Source: Rhizobium sp. L43
GTDB lineage: Bacteria > Pseudomonadota > Alphaproteobacteria > Rhizobiales > Rhizobiaceae
Direction of reading: 5' to 3'
NCBI RefSeq assembly: GCF_002531725.1
Contig: NZ_NWSQ01000006.1
Span: 186,001-250,000 of the forward strand
DNA: 64,000 nt
The notes below the pieces were generated by a model. That model did no database searches. It saw only the letters and a list, made by a program, of their open reading frames with translations, and had not been told where the DNA came from. This document shows, piece after piece, positions 44,606-54,045 of this stretch (the stretch's first letter is position 1; the number at the start of each line of letters is the position of its first letter). The position numbers and the translations under genes are program-made.

Positions 44606-45646
44606 TTAACGCTCCTGCTCGGGATTGAAAGGATTGGGGGTCGACGGATTGATCGGCGGCGTCGAGCGCGCCGGAGCAGGACGCGGACGCGGCGGTACCG
44701 GCAGCGGCGTTGACGGGCTGTTGCCGTCATCACCGAAGACTTCGCGGGCAATGGCGCCGATGCCACCGAGCGAGCCCAGGATGGAAGAGGCTTCCATCGG
44801 CATCATCACGATCTTCGAATTCGGTGCCGAACCGATCGAGGTGAGCGCCTCGGTGTATTTCTGCGCGACGAAATAGTTGATCGCCTGGATGTCGCCGGCG
44901 GCGATCGCCTCGGAGACCATCTTCGTCGCCTTGGCCTCGGCCTCGGCCAGGCGCTCGCGGGCTTCGGCGTTGCGGAAGGCGGCTTCGCGCTGGCCTTCGG
45001 CCTGGAGGATGGCGGATTGCTTGGCGCCTTCGGCTCTCAAGATCTGCGCGTTGCGCGAGCCTTCTGCCTCCAGCACCTGGGCGCGCTTCTCGCGCTCGGC
45101 TTTCATCTGGCGGGCCATCGCATCGACGAGGTCGCGCGGCGGCTGGATGTCCTTGATCTCGACGCGGGTGACCTTGATGCCCCAGGGATGCACGGCCTCG
45201 TCGACGACGCGCAGCAGCCGGTCGTTGATCGCATCACGGTTGGAGAGCAGTTCGTCGAGATCCATCGAACCCATGACCGAGCGGATGTTGGTCATGGTGA
45301 GATTGAGGATGGCGTTTTCGAGGTTGGAGACCTGATAGGCAGCCTGGGCGGCGTTCAGCACCTGATAGAAGGAGACGGCATCGGCCGAAACCGAGGCATT
45401 GTCCTTGGTGATCACCTCCTGGGTCGGCACGTTCAGCACCTGCTCCATGACGTTCAACTTGGCGCCGACGCGTTCGATGAAGGGGGTGATCAGGTTGAGG
45501 CCTGGCTCCAGCGTGCGGGTGTAACGCCCGAAGCGCTCGATCGTATAGCGGTAGCCCTGCGGCACGGTCTTGATCCCGGCAAAGAGCACCAGGATGACGA
45601 AGATGACAAGCACGATCACGACGATGTCGAAGCCGCCGAACAGCAT
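44606..45646 (-). CDS. SPFH-domain (stomatin/QmcA-like) membrane protein
   Basis: The 346-residue protein has an N-terminal membrane anchor ([18 protein letters not shown]), an SPFH/Band-7 domain ('[20 protein letters not shown]', '[18 protein letters not shown]') and a long coiled coil rich in Ala/Glu/Lys/Arg (about 160-245). It ends in a Pro-rich tail. Such proteins form ring assemblies on the membrane and act with NfeD and proteases. It precedes NfeD by three bases in an operon. Confidence 0.9.
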   Translation of the reverse strand: MLFGGFDIVVIVLVIFVILVLFAGIKTVPQGYRYTIERFGRYTRTLEPGLNLITPFIERVGAKLNVMEQVLNVPTQEVITKDNASVSADAVSFYQVLNAAQAAYQVSNLENAILNLTMTNIRSVMGSMDLDELLSNRDAINDRLLRVVDEAVHPWGIKVTRVEIKDIQPPRDLVDAMARQMKAEREKRAQVLEAEGSRNAQILRAEGAKQSAILQAEGQREAAFRNAEARERLAEAEAKATKMVSEAIAAGDIQAINYFVAQKYTEALTSIGSAPNSKIVMMPMEASSILGSLGGIGAIAREVFGDDGNSPSTPLPVPPRPRPAPARSTPPINPSTPNPFNPEQER

Positions 45647-45825
45647 GAAGAATTCCTCCTATCGGCGCGTGCGCCCATACACTGATGTGGTGGGGTAGCA
45701 TGTTCTTTGCGAGGAAGAAATGCCACACGGATGCCACACATCCGTGTGAGGCGGAGGTTTCGTCTCGGTTGGGTTATACGGGGCTTCGCCAGCTATCCGT
45801 GCGGTGCTGCTTTCTGAAAAGTTTC

Positions 45826-46896
45826 TTAGACCCAGCCCTGCAATTCACGGCGAACGACCGTTTCCAGCACTTTCATGCCGTCCTCGCCGTCGTTGAGGCA
45901 GGGAATATGCGCGAACTTCTCGCCGCCGTTCTCATGGAAGGAATGGGCGGCCTGTTCGGCGATCTCCTCCAGCGTCTCCAGACAGTCGGAAACGAAACCG
46001 GGATTGATGACGGCGATGCGCTTGACGCCGTCCTTGGCGAGCTTCTCCACCGTCTTGTCGGTATAGGGCTGCAGCCATTCCTCCGGCCCGAAGCGCGACT
46101 GGAAGGTGACCATGAAGTTATCCTTGCTGAGCCCGAGCCGCTCGCGCAGCAGCCGTCCGGTCTTCTGGCATTGACAGTAGTAGGGGTCGCCCTGCTTGAA
46201 ATAGGACATCGGAATGCCGTGGAAGGAAGCGAGCAGCATCTCCGGCTTCCAGTCGAGCGTCGACAGATGCCGTTCGACGGACTTGGCCAGCGCCTCGATA
46301 TAGGTCTCGTCATCATGATAGTCAGGCACGGTGCGCAGCGCCGGCTGCCAGCGCATCGAGAGCAGCTTCTGGAACGCCTTGTCGTTGACGGTGGCGGTGG
46401 TCGCTGCCGCATATTGCGGATAGAGCGGGAAGAGCACGATACGGTCGCAGCCCTCTTGCTTCAGCGCGTCGATGCGCGCGGCGATCGACGGCGTGCCGTA
46501 GCGCATCGCCCAGTCGACCTTGACGTTATCAAGATCCTTCAGGCGCTCGGCCATCAGTTCCGACTGGTTGCGGGTGTAGGTGCGGAGATAACTTTCGTTC
46601 TTCTCCTTGTTCCAGATCAGCTCATAGGCCTTGCCGACCTTCTGAGGGCGGGTGTTGAGCACGATGCCGAACAGGATCGGATACCACTTCCACGGCGACC
46701 ATTCGATGACGCGGCGATCGGTCAGGAATTCCCGGAGATAGCGGCGCATCGATGTGTAATCGGTGCCGTCGGGCGTGCCGAGATTGACCAGCAGGACACC
46801 GATCTTGCCTGACTTGACGGCCGGATGGTCCGTCGGGCGGAGTGAAATATCTGCTGTCATTCTGGCCCCAACGCTCTTTTTGTCCCGCCGGCTCAT
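45826..46896 (-). CDS. hemH: Ferrochelatase
   Basis: The protein has 356 residues (Met at 46896; a second Met at 46860 gives 344). It has 'GVLLVNLGTPDGTDYTSMRR', 'RRVIEWSPWKWYP', the catalytic His in 'LLASFHGIPMSYFKQGDPYY' and 'FQSRFGPEEWLQPYTD'. It inserts ferrous iron into protoporphyrin IX, the last step of heme synthesis, at the inner membrane. It stands alone between the SPFH gene and the nucleotidase gene. Confidence 0.95.
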   Translation of the reverse strand: MSRRDKKSVGARMTADISLRPTDHPAVKSGKIGVLLVNLGTPDGTDYTSMRRYLREFLTDRRVIEWSPWKWYPILFGIVLNTRPQKVGKAYELIWNKEKNESYLRTYTRNQSELMAERLKDLDNVKVDWAMRYGTPSIAARIDALKQEGCDRIVLFPLYPQYAAATTATVNDKAFQKLLSMRWQPALRTVPDYHDDETYIEALAKSVERHLSTLDWKPEMLLASFHGIPMSYFKQGDPYYCQCQKTGRLLRERLGLSKDNFMVTFQSRFGPEEWLQPYTDKTVEKLAKDGVKRIAVINPGFVSDCLETLEEIAEQAAHSFHENGGEKFAHIPCLNDGEDGMKVLETVVRRELQGWV

Positions 46897-46929
46897 ACGC
46901 AGCCTCGAGATCGTGGTTCACCCTATAGA

Positions 46930-46963
46930 AAGAAAAGCCGGCCCGGGAAACCCCGGACCGGCC
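46930..46963 (-). terminator. Terminator of the nucleotidase gene
   Basis: On the minus strand a GC-rich 11-bp stem (46962-46952 with 46947-46937) with one wobble is followed by TTTTCTTTC. It lies 24 bp beyond the nucleotidase stop and before hemH. Confidence 0.75.
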
Positions 46964-46985
46964 AGTGGCATCGGGACAAATCGTC

Positions 46986-48941
46986 TTACTTGGCGGGGAC
47001 CTCGATCTCCTTGCCGACCGTCAGGTGATGCGGGTTCGGCTTGCCGTTGGCATCCGAAAGCTTCCGCCACAGCGTGCCGTCGCCGTAAAAGGTCACCGCG
47101 AGATCCCAGAAGGTGTCGCCGGCGGCGATGACGTGGGTGGACGGCGTCGTCGCGGCAGGCGCGGAGGCTGCCGGCGCTGGTTCGGCAGCGGGCGCGGGTG
47201 CTGCCGGCGTTGCCGGGGCTGGCGCAGCGGGGGCGGGCTCGGCAGGTGTTGGTGCAGCCGGTGCGGCAGGGGCAGGAGCGGGCTCGGTTGTCGGCGCAGG
47301 CGCTGCCGGCGCGGGAGCGGGCGCCTGTGCTACCATCGCGCCCATTTCTGTGACGCGGCCATCGGTATAGGGCTTATAGGGCGAATGGGCGGCCAGATAT
47401 TCGGCGGTCACATCGGCAAGATCCGGACCGAAGTCATAGGCGTTCTGGCCCTCTTTGAAGATCGAATAGCCGTCGCCGCCGGCCCGCATGAAGTTGTTGG
47501 TGGCGATTTTGTAGGTCTTGGCCGGATCGATCGGCGCGAAACTGCCGCCGTTCCCAACCTGCACGTCACTGACGCGGCTGCCGACGGGCTTCGACTGGTC
47601 GAAGGAGAATTTCAGGCCGGCGACCTGCGGGAAGCGGCCGGCGCCCTGGTCGATCTGGCTGACGCCGTTTTCGAGCGCCTTGACGACATCGGCACCGGTC
47701 AGCTCGAATGTGGCGAGCGTGTTCTGGAACGGCAGGACGGTGATGACCTCGCCCTGGGTGACCTCGCCGCCGTCGATCGAAGCGCGCAGGCCGCCGCCAT
47801 TCTGGACGGCGATGGTAACGCCCTGGTTCTTGGTGCGGTCGAGCATGGCGTCGGCCACCAGATTGCCCATCGAGCATTCCTTGACGCGGCAGACCTTGCG
47901 GTCGCCCTCGATCGGGCTGTCGGAGGAGCCGATCACCTTCTTGCGCAATTCCTCGATCGGTTTAGCCAGTTCGGCGATGCGGGCAATGATAGCCGGATCG
48001 GGCGTGAAGGTGGAATCGATCAGGATCGGATCGCCCTTGGCATCCTTGACGACGCCGTTGTCGTCGAAATTGACGACGAGATCGCCGAGATACTTGCTGT
48101 AGGAGGCGGCCTGAACGACCGGCACCTTGTAGCCGCCGGGATTGTCGACCATCGTCGGGTAGGGGCCTTCGGCCTTCGGGTCGGTATTGGAGAGCAGGCT
48201 ATGGGAATGGCCGCCGACGACGACATCGACATCGGGGATCTTGGCGATCAAAGCGAGATCGCGGGGATAACCGACATGGGTGAGCGCAATGATCTTGTTG
48301 ACGCCCTGGCCCTTCAGATCCTGGATGGCCGACGTGATGCTCTGGACGTCGTCTGCGATCGTAACGTTCGGGCCGGGGGAGGAAAGCTCTGCTGTATCGT
48401 TGGTGACGGCGCCGACGATGCCGATCTTCTGGCCGCCGACATCGAGCACCAGCGAGGGCTTGATGCGGTCGCCGAGCTTGGAGGCGGCTGTCGCCCTGAC
48501 GTTTGCCGTCACGACGGGGAATTGTACCTTGTCGAGAAAGGTTGCAAGCCCGTCTTCGCTGTCATCGAATTCATGGTTGCCGACGGTCATGGCGTCGAAC
48601 TTCATCAGGTTCAGGAATTCGGCTTCGGCGGCGCCCTTATAGGTCGTGTAGAACAGCGAGCCCTGGAAATTGTCGCCGGCATTCAGCAGGAGAACGTTCT
48701 TGCCGGATAGTGCCTGACGGCGCTGGTCGATCGCGGTCTTCAGGCGGGCAGCGCCGCCGAAGCATTCCTTCTTGCCTTCCTCCTCGGCCGAGCAGGTGGA
48801 GTCGAACTTGTTGATCGATTCGATGCGTGAGTGGAAATCGTTGATATGAAGAATATTGAGTTCGTAATCTGCAAAGGCGGCGCCCGTGCTGAGCGCCAGC
48901 ATGGACGCGGTCAAAAGACCGAAGCTGAAAGACTTCGTCAT
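46986..48941 (-). CDS. Periplasmic 5'-nucleotidase/UshA-like with C-terminal LysM
   Basis: The ATG at 48941, with AGGAG eight bases upstream, gives 651 residues. A signal peptide (FGLLTASMLALSTGAAFA) is followed by a metallophosphoesterase domain with 'ILHINDFHSRI' (Asp35/His37), 'LLNAGDNFQG', 'GNHEFDD', then 'VVGGHSHSLL'. A 5'-nucleotidase C-terminal domain follows ('NGGGLRASIDGGEVTQGEVI'). Then comes about 60 residues of Ala/Pro repeats and a final LysM-like motif ('HVIAAGDTFWDLAVTFYGD'). It would hydrolyse nucleotides or UDP-sugars in the periplasm, held to the peptidoglycan by the LysM. The LysM tail is unusual for UshA. Confidence 0.85.
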   Translation of the reverse strand: MTKSFSFGLLTASMLALSTGAAFADYELNILHINDFHSRIESINKFDSTCSAEEEGKKECFGGAARLKTAIDQRRQALSGKNVLLLNAGDNFQGSLFYTTYKGAAEAEFLNLMKFDAMTVGNHEFDDSEDGLATFLDKVQFPVVTANVRATAASKLGDRIKPSLVLDVGGQKIGIVGAVTNDTAELSSPGPNVTIADDVQSITSAIQDLKGQGVNKIIALTHVGYPRDLALIAKIPDVDVVVGGHSHSLLSNTDPKAEGPYPTMVDNPGGYKVPVVQAASYSKYLGDLVVNFDDNGVVKDAKGDPILIDSTFTPDPAIIARIAELAKPIEELRKKVIGSSDSPIEGDRKVCRVKECSMGNLVADAMLDRTKNQGVTIAVQNGGGLRASIDGGEVTQGEVITVLPFQNTLATFELTGADVVKALENGVSQIDQGAGRFPQVAGLKFSFDQSKPVGSRVSDVQVGNGGSFAPIDPAKTYKIATNNFMRAGGDGYSIFKEGQNAYDFGPDLADVTAEYLAAHSPYKPYTDGRVTEMGAMVAQAPAPAPAAPAPTTEPAPAPAAPAAPTPAEPAPAAPAPATPAAPAPAAEPAPAASAPAATTPSTHVIAAGDTFWDLAVTFYGDGTLWRKLSDANGKPNPHHLTVGKEIEVPAK

Positions 48942-49116
48942 CCCTGTTCTCCTGATTGAGGCGAAAGATCCCCCCGATCCCTCGCCGATCCCTTTCATTA
49001 TGCGCCGGGGCGGTTTCCCGGCCTGCGGATGTTCCATCAGACGATGCACGACCGCAAGAGAAAGCTGGGCCAGGCGAGGCGCTTTCCAAGGGGGCAGGGC
49101 AAAAAAGCCGGGTTAC

Positions 49117-49437
49117 CTATCCCAGGCATTCGCCGTCGGCGGCGTTTCGATAGAGTTCGTGCACGGCCTCCGCAATATTCGGAGCCATGGCGAGCGCGAC
49201 GATCAAGCAGAGAAGGGAAACGAGGCGATGAAAGCGCCGGCCGGCCCGATAGGCAAGGAGCGCGCCTGCACCATAGATCAGGACCGCCGGTACGGCGAAG
49301 ATCAGCACCTGCAGCGGCCCGTCGCAATCGGGAGCGGCGATGCCCTGGGCACGATATTCGTTGGCCGGTGAAACGACCGCAAGTGCCGCAAGCGGCAATG
49401 CGAGCAGCAGGATGAGGTAAGAGGCGAAGGCCCGCAT
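49117..49437 (-). CDS. Small membrane protein of unknown function
   Basis: The 106-residue protein has three hydrophobic segments (residues about 5-22, 42-62 and 72-90), with a Cys in 'APDCDGPL' and another near the end in 'DGECLG'. No known motif. It lies between the nucleotidase and the Omp10-like gene, on the same strand. The family is not recognised. Confidence 0.65.
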   Translation of the reverse strand: MRAFASYLILLLALPLAALAVVSPANEYRAQGIAAPDCDGPLQVLIFAVPAVLIYGAGALLAYRAGRRFHRLVSLLCLIVALAMAPNIAEAVHELYRNAADGECLG

Positions 49438-49464
49438 GGCGTGCTTAGCCTATCGCCTGATCGT

Positions 49465-49833
49465 TCAGCCGCGACGGGAAAGCGTGAACTGTGCGCCGGA
49501 ATCGGACGTGCAATTGAGCTGGCTCGGATTGACGAGCGCACAATTGACCTTGGACTGGGTCTTGCGCACCAGCGAGGTCATGTTGATCTCCACCAGGGTC
49601 GGTGAGGTATTGATATAGGTGCCCGAGGCAAGAAGCTGGTTGCTGTCGGTCGTGCGGGTGGTGAAGTTACCGCCCTGGAAGGTGGAAACGATGCCGTTCG
49701 GATCGCTCCAGTTGCCTTCGACGCCGGTGGCGACGGGTGCGGTTGCAACCGGCAGGCGGCGCGGCTCCGATGAAACGCAGGCGGCAAGAGCGGCGGCTGC
49801 GCCGACAAGAACGAGACCAGTTCTGATTTTCAT
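49465..49833 (-). CDS. omp10: Outer-membrane lipoprotein, Omp10-like
   Basis: The ATG 49833 (GGGAG upstream) gives 122 residues. A signal ends in the lipobox LAAC ('GAAAALAACVSSE'), so the mature protein starts at a lipid-modified Cys. The body shows 'GVEGNWSDPNGIVSTFQGG', 'RTTDSNQLLASGTYI', 'VEINMTSLVRKTQSKVNCAL' and 'SQLNCTSDSGAQFTLSRR', which closely parallels Brucella Omp10. Omp10 is an outer-membrane lipoprotein linked to envelope integrity and virulence in Brucella. The role here is unknown. Confidence 0.85.
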   Translation of the reverse strand: MKIRTGLVLVGAAAALAACVSSEPRRLPVATAPVATGVEGNWSDPNGIVSTFQGGNFTTRTTDSNQLLASGTYINTSPTLVEINMTSLVRKTQSKVNCALVNPSQLNCTSDSGAQFTLSRRG

Positions 49834-49956
49834 AAGGCTTCTCCCGGCGAATCGGCGCGGCGGACAGCCGCCAAGTTCGGGCAAAACATGGCGCGCGCCC
49901 GCTGTGAAGGCAAGCCTTGGAGGGGCGGCGGGCGGCATTTAGACAGCAGGCGTTAC

Positions 49957-49983
49957 AAAAATGCCCGCCTTGCGGCGGGCATC
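49957..49983 (-). terminator. Rho-independent terminator of hss
   Basis: On the minus strand ATGCCCGCC (49982-49974) pairs with GGCGGGCAT (49969-49961) with a 4-nt loop, then TTTTTG. It lies about 22 bp past the hss stop. Confidence 0.85.
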
Positions 49984-50004
49984 TTCGAGGTTGTGCGGGC
50001 GATC

Positions 50005-51456
50005 TCAGCGAACCAGGATGTTCCTGAACTGCCACGGATCCTTGGTGTCGATATCCTCCGGGAAGAGGCCCGGACGGCCGTCGAGCGGGGTCCAGTCGGT
50101 GTAGTGACCTTCGACCGGGCCGAGATAGGGCGTCTGCACTTCGAGGCAGCGCTTGTAGTCGATTTCGTCGGCTTCGACGATGCCGGCAGTCGGATTTTCC
50201 AGCGCCCAGACCATGCCGGCGAGAACGGCTGAGGTGACCTGCAGGCCGGTGGCGTTCTGATAGGGGGCGATGCGGCGGGTTTCTTCCAGCGACAGGCGCG
50301 AGCCGTACCAGTAAGCGTTCTTCTCATGGCCGTAGAGCAGGACGCCGAGTTCGTCGATGCCGTCCTCCAGTTCGTCCTCGTCGAGAACGTGATGAACCGG
50401 CTGCGACGTGCCGCCATTACCGAACATCTCGTGCAGCGAGAGCACGGCGTCATTGGCCGGATGGTAGGCGTAGTGGCAGGTCGGGCGGAAGGTCACTTCG
50501 CCGTCCTTGTCGCGAACCGTGAAAAAGTCGGCAATCGAGATCGACTCGTTGTGGGTGACGAGGAAACCATATTGCGGGCCGGGGGTCGGGCACCAGGTGC
50601 GCACGCGGGTGTTGGCGCCCGGCTGCTCCAGGTAGATCGCCGCCTTGTTGCCCTTCTTGTGCTTCTTGGCGTTCTTCGGCATCCACTCTTCATGCGTGCC
50701 CCAGCCGAGTTCGGCTGGCTGCAGGCCTTCGGAGATGAAGCCTTCGACGGACCAGGTGTTCCAGAAGACGTTCAGCGGCTTCGGGTGCTTGGTGCGCTGG
50801 GTGTCGCGCTCGGCGATGTGGACGCCCTTGACGCCGAGCTTCTTCATCAGCTTTGCCCAGCCTTCGCGATCGTGCTGGTCCGGCTCGTCGAACTTCAGGC
50901 CGGTGTCGTTGGCAAGGTTGACAAGCGCCTGCTTGACGAACCAGGAGACCATGCCCGGATTGGCGCCGCAGGTGGAGACGGCGGTGGCGCCGCCCGGGTT
51001 CTTCGCCTTTTCCTTGCGCATCGTTTCGCGCAGCGCATAGTTGGTGCGGTCGGCGTTGCTCATGCCCTTGTCGAAATAGAAGCCGAGCCAGGGTTCGACG
51101 ACGGTGTCGATGTAGAGCACGTCATGCTTGCGGCAGAGCTTGATAATGTCGAGCGAGGAGGTGTCGACCGAGAGGTTGACGCAGAAACCCTGGCCTTCGC
51201 CTTCGGTCAGCAGCGGCTTCAGCAGTTCCTTGTAATTGTCCTTGGTGACATATTCCTTGATGTGGCGAACGCCGTGCTTCTTCAGGATCTCCATGTCGGA
51301 GGGCTCTTCGCGCGGGTCGATGACGACCATCCGGCTCTTGTCGAATTTGAAATGGCGCTCGATCAGGGGCAGGGTGCCGCGGCCGATGGAGCCAAAGCCG
51401 ATCATCACGATCGGACCGGTGATTTCGGCATATACCGGATAGTTTTGTTCCGTCAT
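50005..51456 (-). CDS. hss: Homospermidine synthase
   Basis: The 483-residue protein opens with a Rossmann NAD site 'IVMIGFGSIGRGTLPLIERH'. It has 'VNLSVDTSSLDIIKLC', 'STCGANPGMVSWFVKQALV', 'NVFWNTWSVEGFISEGLQPA', and the C-terminal 'ATGLQVTSAVLAGMVWAL'. It condenses putrescine and an aminobutyl donor into homospermidine, a major polyamine of rhizobia. The length matches the family. It stands alone with its own terminator. Confidence 0.95.
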   Translation of the reverse strand: MTEQNYPVYAEITGPIVMIGFGSIGRGTLPLIERHFKFDKSRMVVIDPREEPSDMEILKKHGVRHIKEYVTKDNYKELLKPLLTEGEGQGFCVNLSVDTSSLDIIKLCRKHDVLYIDTVVEPWLGFYFDKGMSNADRTNYALRETMRKEKAKNPGGATAVSTCGANPGMVSWFVKQALVNLANDTGLKFDEPDQHDREGWAKLMKKLGVKGVHIAERDTQRTKHPKPLNVFWNTWSVEGFISEGLQPAELGWGTHEEWMPKNAKKHKKGNKAAIYLEQPGANTRVRTWCPTPGPQYGFLVTHNESISIADFFTVRDKDGEVTFRPTCHYAYHPANDAVLSLHEMFGNGGTSQPVHHVLDEDELEDGIDELGVLLYGHEKNAYWYGSRLSLEETRRIAPYQNATGLQVTSAVLAGMVWALENPTAGIVEADEIDYKRCLEVQTPYLGPVEGHYTDWTPLDGRPGLFPEDIDTKDPWQFRNILVR

Positions 51457-51630
51457 TCTTTTCTCCTGTGGAAGGGGACGAAGGCGTTCAGCCCGAAGAA
51501 TTCTTTTGAAATTGCCGCAGAGATGCGAAGTGACCGGCTCTAACCATAAATCCGCGTCACAATAAAGAGCGTTGAGGGGGAAAGGACAAATATCGGGCGG
51601 ACGGGATGTCCGGCCGGCTCCCGGTAAAAA

Positions 51631-51915
51631 TCAGCGTTTCAGGATTTCCAGCCCTTCGGCCGTCGTCGTCACCGCAAGTTCGGTGATGTCGTATTCGGCG
51701 ACGCCGTGGATGGTGAAGGGATCGGCGGCGACATAGGCCTCGATTGCGGCGCGGTCGCCGATCGCCAGGATCGCGCCGCCGGTGCGCGGCACCTTGCGGC
51801 CGGAGGCCAGGAACCAGCCCTTGGCATAACCCTCCTTCACCCAGGCCATGTGCGGCTCCATGTGCCTGTCGGCTTCATCGTTGGCTTTGAGATAGGTGAG
51901 GGAGAGAATGAACAT
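51631..51915 (-). CDS. YciI-family protein
   Basis: The 94-residue protein is a small dimeric ferredoxin-like fold, MFILSLTYLKAND followed by 'HMAWVKEGYAKGWFLASGRK' and 'ADPFTIHGVAEYDITEL'. The usual catalytic-type His is the one in 'EPHMAWV'. The family has no agreed reaction. Its ATG lies 40 bases inside the end of the pabC frame, so it is probably translated together with the folate genes. Confidence 0.85.
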   Translation of the reverse strand: MFILSLTYLKANDEADRHMEPHMAWVKEGYAKGWFLASGRKVPRTGGAILAIGDRAAIEAYVAADPFTIHGVAEYDITELAVTTTAEGLEILKR

Positions 51916-52546
51916 GGTCAGTTCTCAGAAGGCTTGCGCGGATCAGGCCGCGAAGCGAGTTGCCGACATAAAGCGTGCCGGCATCGAGATCGGCAAGGGT
52001 GAGGCGGCCGACGCGCGCCTTGCGCGCGCAGATGAGTTCGGTGCGCAACACGCCGGCGAGCAGGCCGCAGGAGATCGGCGGGGTGCGCAGCATGCCGGTC
52101 CCGTCATCCAGGAAGATCGAGGTGATGGTGCCCTCGCAGACGTCGCCGCGCTCGTTCAACAGGATGACTTCATCGGCTTCGGCAGACGTATATTCGGCGC
52201 GCGCGGCCTCGTAGACGGCGCGGCGGGTGGTTTTGACGCGCAGCAGCCTATCGGCGGAATCGAGACGGGTCTCGGCGAGGCGTACGGTCCAGGTGGTATC
52301 GGGCGCGAGCGGCGTGAAAGCGGCGCTCGTCACCGCGATGCGGCCTTGCGGGTCGAAGGTCAGGCGGACGCGCAGCGGGCCGGCAGCACCTGCAACGGCG
52401 TCGTCGAGCTTGGCCGCCGCGTCGATCGGTTGCGGGAAACCCAGGCGGCGGGCGGAGCGGGAAAGTCGGGCGAGATGCAGCCTCAAGCGGATGAAGCCTT
52501 CGCCGGGCTGCCAGCGCAGCGTCTCGATCAGTGAAAAATCGATCAT
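51875..52546 (-). CDS. pabC: Aminodeoxychorismate lyase (PabC-like)
   Basis: The ATG at 52546 overlaps the pabB stop (ATGA), which fixes the start over the in-frame Met 52558; length 223. It is a class IV aminotransferase fold with 'GFIRLRLHLARLSRSARRLG', 'VKTTRRAVYEAARAEY' (PLP lysine in 'RVKTTRR') and 'EVILLNERGDVCEGTITSIF'. It releases pyruvate from 4-amino-4-deoxychorismate to give p-aminobenzoate for folate. It follows pabB directly. Confidence 0.85.
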   Translation of the reverse strand: MIDFSLIETLRWQPGEGFIRLRLHLARLSRSARRLGFPQPIDAAAKLDDAVAGAAGPLRVRLTFDPQGRIAVTSAAFTPLAPDTTWTVRLAETRLDSADRLLRVKTTRRAVYEAARAEYTSAEADEVILLNERGDVCEGTITSIFLDDGTGMLRTPPISCGLLAGVLRTELICARKARVGRLTLADLDAGTLYVGNSLRGLIRASLLRTDHVHSLPHLSQSQR

Positions 52547-53697
52547 CGCGCAATCCATTGGTCGCCGATGGCGAAGCGGGCCTTGAGCAGGCATTCCTCA
52601 TATTCGGCCTCGGCGGTGGAATCGAAGACGATGCCGCCGCCGACATTGAAGACGGCCCTGCCGCCGTCAAAAAGCGTGATGGTGCGGATGGCGACGGAAA
52701 ACCGCATGGCGCCGGTCGGCGAGATCATGCCGATTGCGCCGCAATAGGCGTCGCGCGGGACATCCTCGAGCGCATGGAGAATTTCCATTGCCCTGATCTT
52801 CGGCGCGCCGGTGATCGAACCGCAAGGGAAGAGTGCGGAAAAGATGTCTCGGATCGAAAGGCCGGGGCGTAACCTTGCCTGCACATGGCTCACCATCTGG
52901 TGGACCGTCGGATAGGTCTCGATGTCGAAGAGTTTCGGGACGTCGAGCGTGCCGACCTCGGTGATGCGGGAGATGTCGTTGCGCAGGAGATCGACGATCA
53001 TGCGGTTTTCCGCCTGCGTCTTGATATCGCGGCGCATGGCCTCGATGATTTCGGCATCTTCAGCGGCGGTGGCGCCGCGTTTGGCCGTGCCCTTCATCGG
53101 ATGGGTCTCGATCCAGCCCTGTTCGTCGGTACGGAAGAAGAGTTCGGGCGAACGCGACAGGATGACCGGACCGGCGAGATCGACCAGCGCGCCGTATTTG
53201 ACCGGCTGGCGTTCGATCAGCGACCAGAAGGCGGCGCGGGGATCACCGCTCCAGCGGGCTTCGACCGGCATGGTGAGGTTCGCCTGATAGGCGTCGCCGA
53301 GCCGCAGGTGGTTGTGGAGGCGGTCGAAGCGCTCCTTATATATAGGGAAATCCCAGGCGGCTTTCGGGGCGGTGAGGAATTCCTCATTTTCGAGGCGCTG
53401 TTTGGATTGGGCGAGCGGATGCCCATCCGGCTGCGGAGCGTCGAAGACGCCGAAACAGAGCAGCGGGGTTTCGCGGTGTTCTCCGGCGAAGGGGGCAAGT
53501 TTGTCTTCGAAGAAATATCCGGCCTCGTAGGCCATGTAGCCGGCAAGCCATTTGCCCTCGGCCTTGGCCTGCTCCATGCGGGAAAGGCCCGCAAAGAATT
53601 CGGCGCGCGTTCGCGCGACGATGATCTCGGCCGGTTCGGCGAAAAGCATCACCTGGCCCGATGTGTCGTCGCGGAAGAGGATATAGGGGCCAGACAT
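52543..53697 (-). CDS. pabB: Aminodeoxychorismate synthase component I
   Basis: Starting at MSGPYILF (ATG 53697; Met 53709 is also in frame) the protein has 384 residues. It has the chorismate-binding fold with 'YQANLTMPVEARWSGDP', 'SRSPELFFR', the PabB-type lysine 'HPMKGTAKRG', 'AENRMIVDLLRNDISRI' and 'FPCGSITGAPKIRAMEIL'. It turns chorismate plus ammonia into aminodeoxychorismate. The glutaminase partner PabA is not in this window. It overlaps pabC by 4 bases. Confidence 0.9.
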   Translation of the reverse strand: MSGPYILFRDDTSGQVMLFAEPAEIIVARTRAEFFAGLSRMEQAKAEGKWLAGYMAYEAGYFFEDKLAPFAGEHRETPLLCFGVFDAPQPDGHPLAQSKQRLENEEFLTAPKAAWDFPIYKERFDRLHNHLRLGDAYQANLTMPVEARWSGDPRAAFWSLIERQPVKYGALVDLAGPVILSRSPELFFRTDEQGWIETHPMKGTAKRGATAAEDAEIIEAMRRDIKTQAENRMIVDLLRNDISRITEVGTLDVPKLFDIETYPTVHQMVSHVQARLRPGLSIRDIFSALFPCGSITGAPKIRAMEILHALEDVPRDAYCGAIGMISPTGAMRFSVAIRTITLFDGGRAVFNVGGGIVFDSTAEAEYEECLLKARFAIGDQWIAR

Positions 53698-53814
53698 TGT
53701 TCGCCGCATCTTGCTTGGTTATCCGACGCTGGCGACGGCTTTGTTCTCTGCGATGCCGGGCGACGCGAAACGCATGGTTTTGCTGCGGTAGGCGGAGACC
53801 GCAGTAACACCCAC

Positions 53815-53957
53815 CTCCCTCATTCCTGTGCTCGTCACAGGAATCCAGCCACGGCGCGTCCGCGCGGTGAATGATCTATTTCCGGCAAACAAGGAGTTTC
53901 CGGCGCCCAAGGACTTGGGCGCGCTGGATTCCTGTGACGAGCACAGGAATGAGGGAG
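53815..53957. repeat. Nested palindromic element: perfect 35-bp inverted repeats
   Basis: A 35-bp arm (53815-53849) is repeated exactly in inverted orientation (53923-53957). Each arm itself holds a hairpin, ATTCCTGTG/CACAGGAAT around CTCGT. The 73-bp middle contains another palindrome, GCGCCCAAG/CTTGGGCGC (53903-53922). The element fills the intergenic space between pabB and pepF. It resembles short palindromic intergenic elements of rhizobia and could fold as one long hairpin or as three small ones. Confidence 0.85.
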
Positions 53958-54045
53958 AGTGGGGTGCCGTCATGGATCCTCGCGGACGTTGCAGAATGCG
54001 GTTGAGCCTATCACGGCACTCGCTTTTTCTGGTCTTGGCCGAGCC

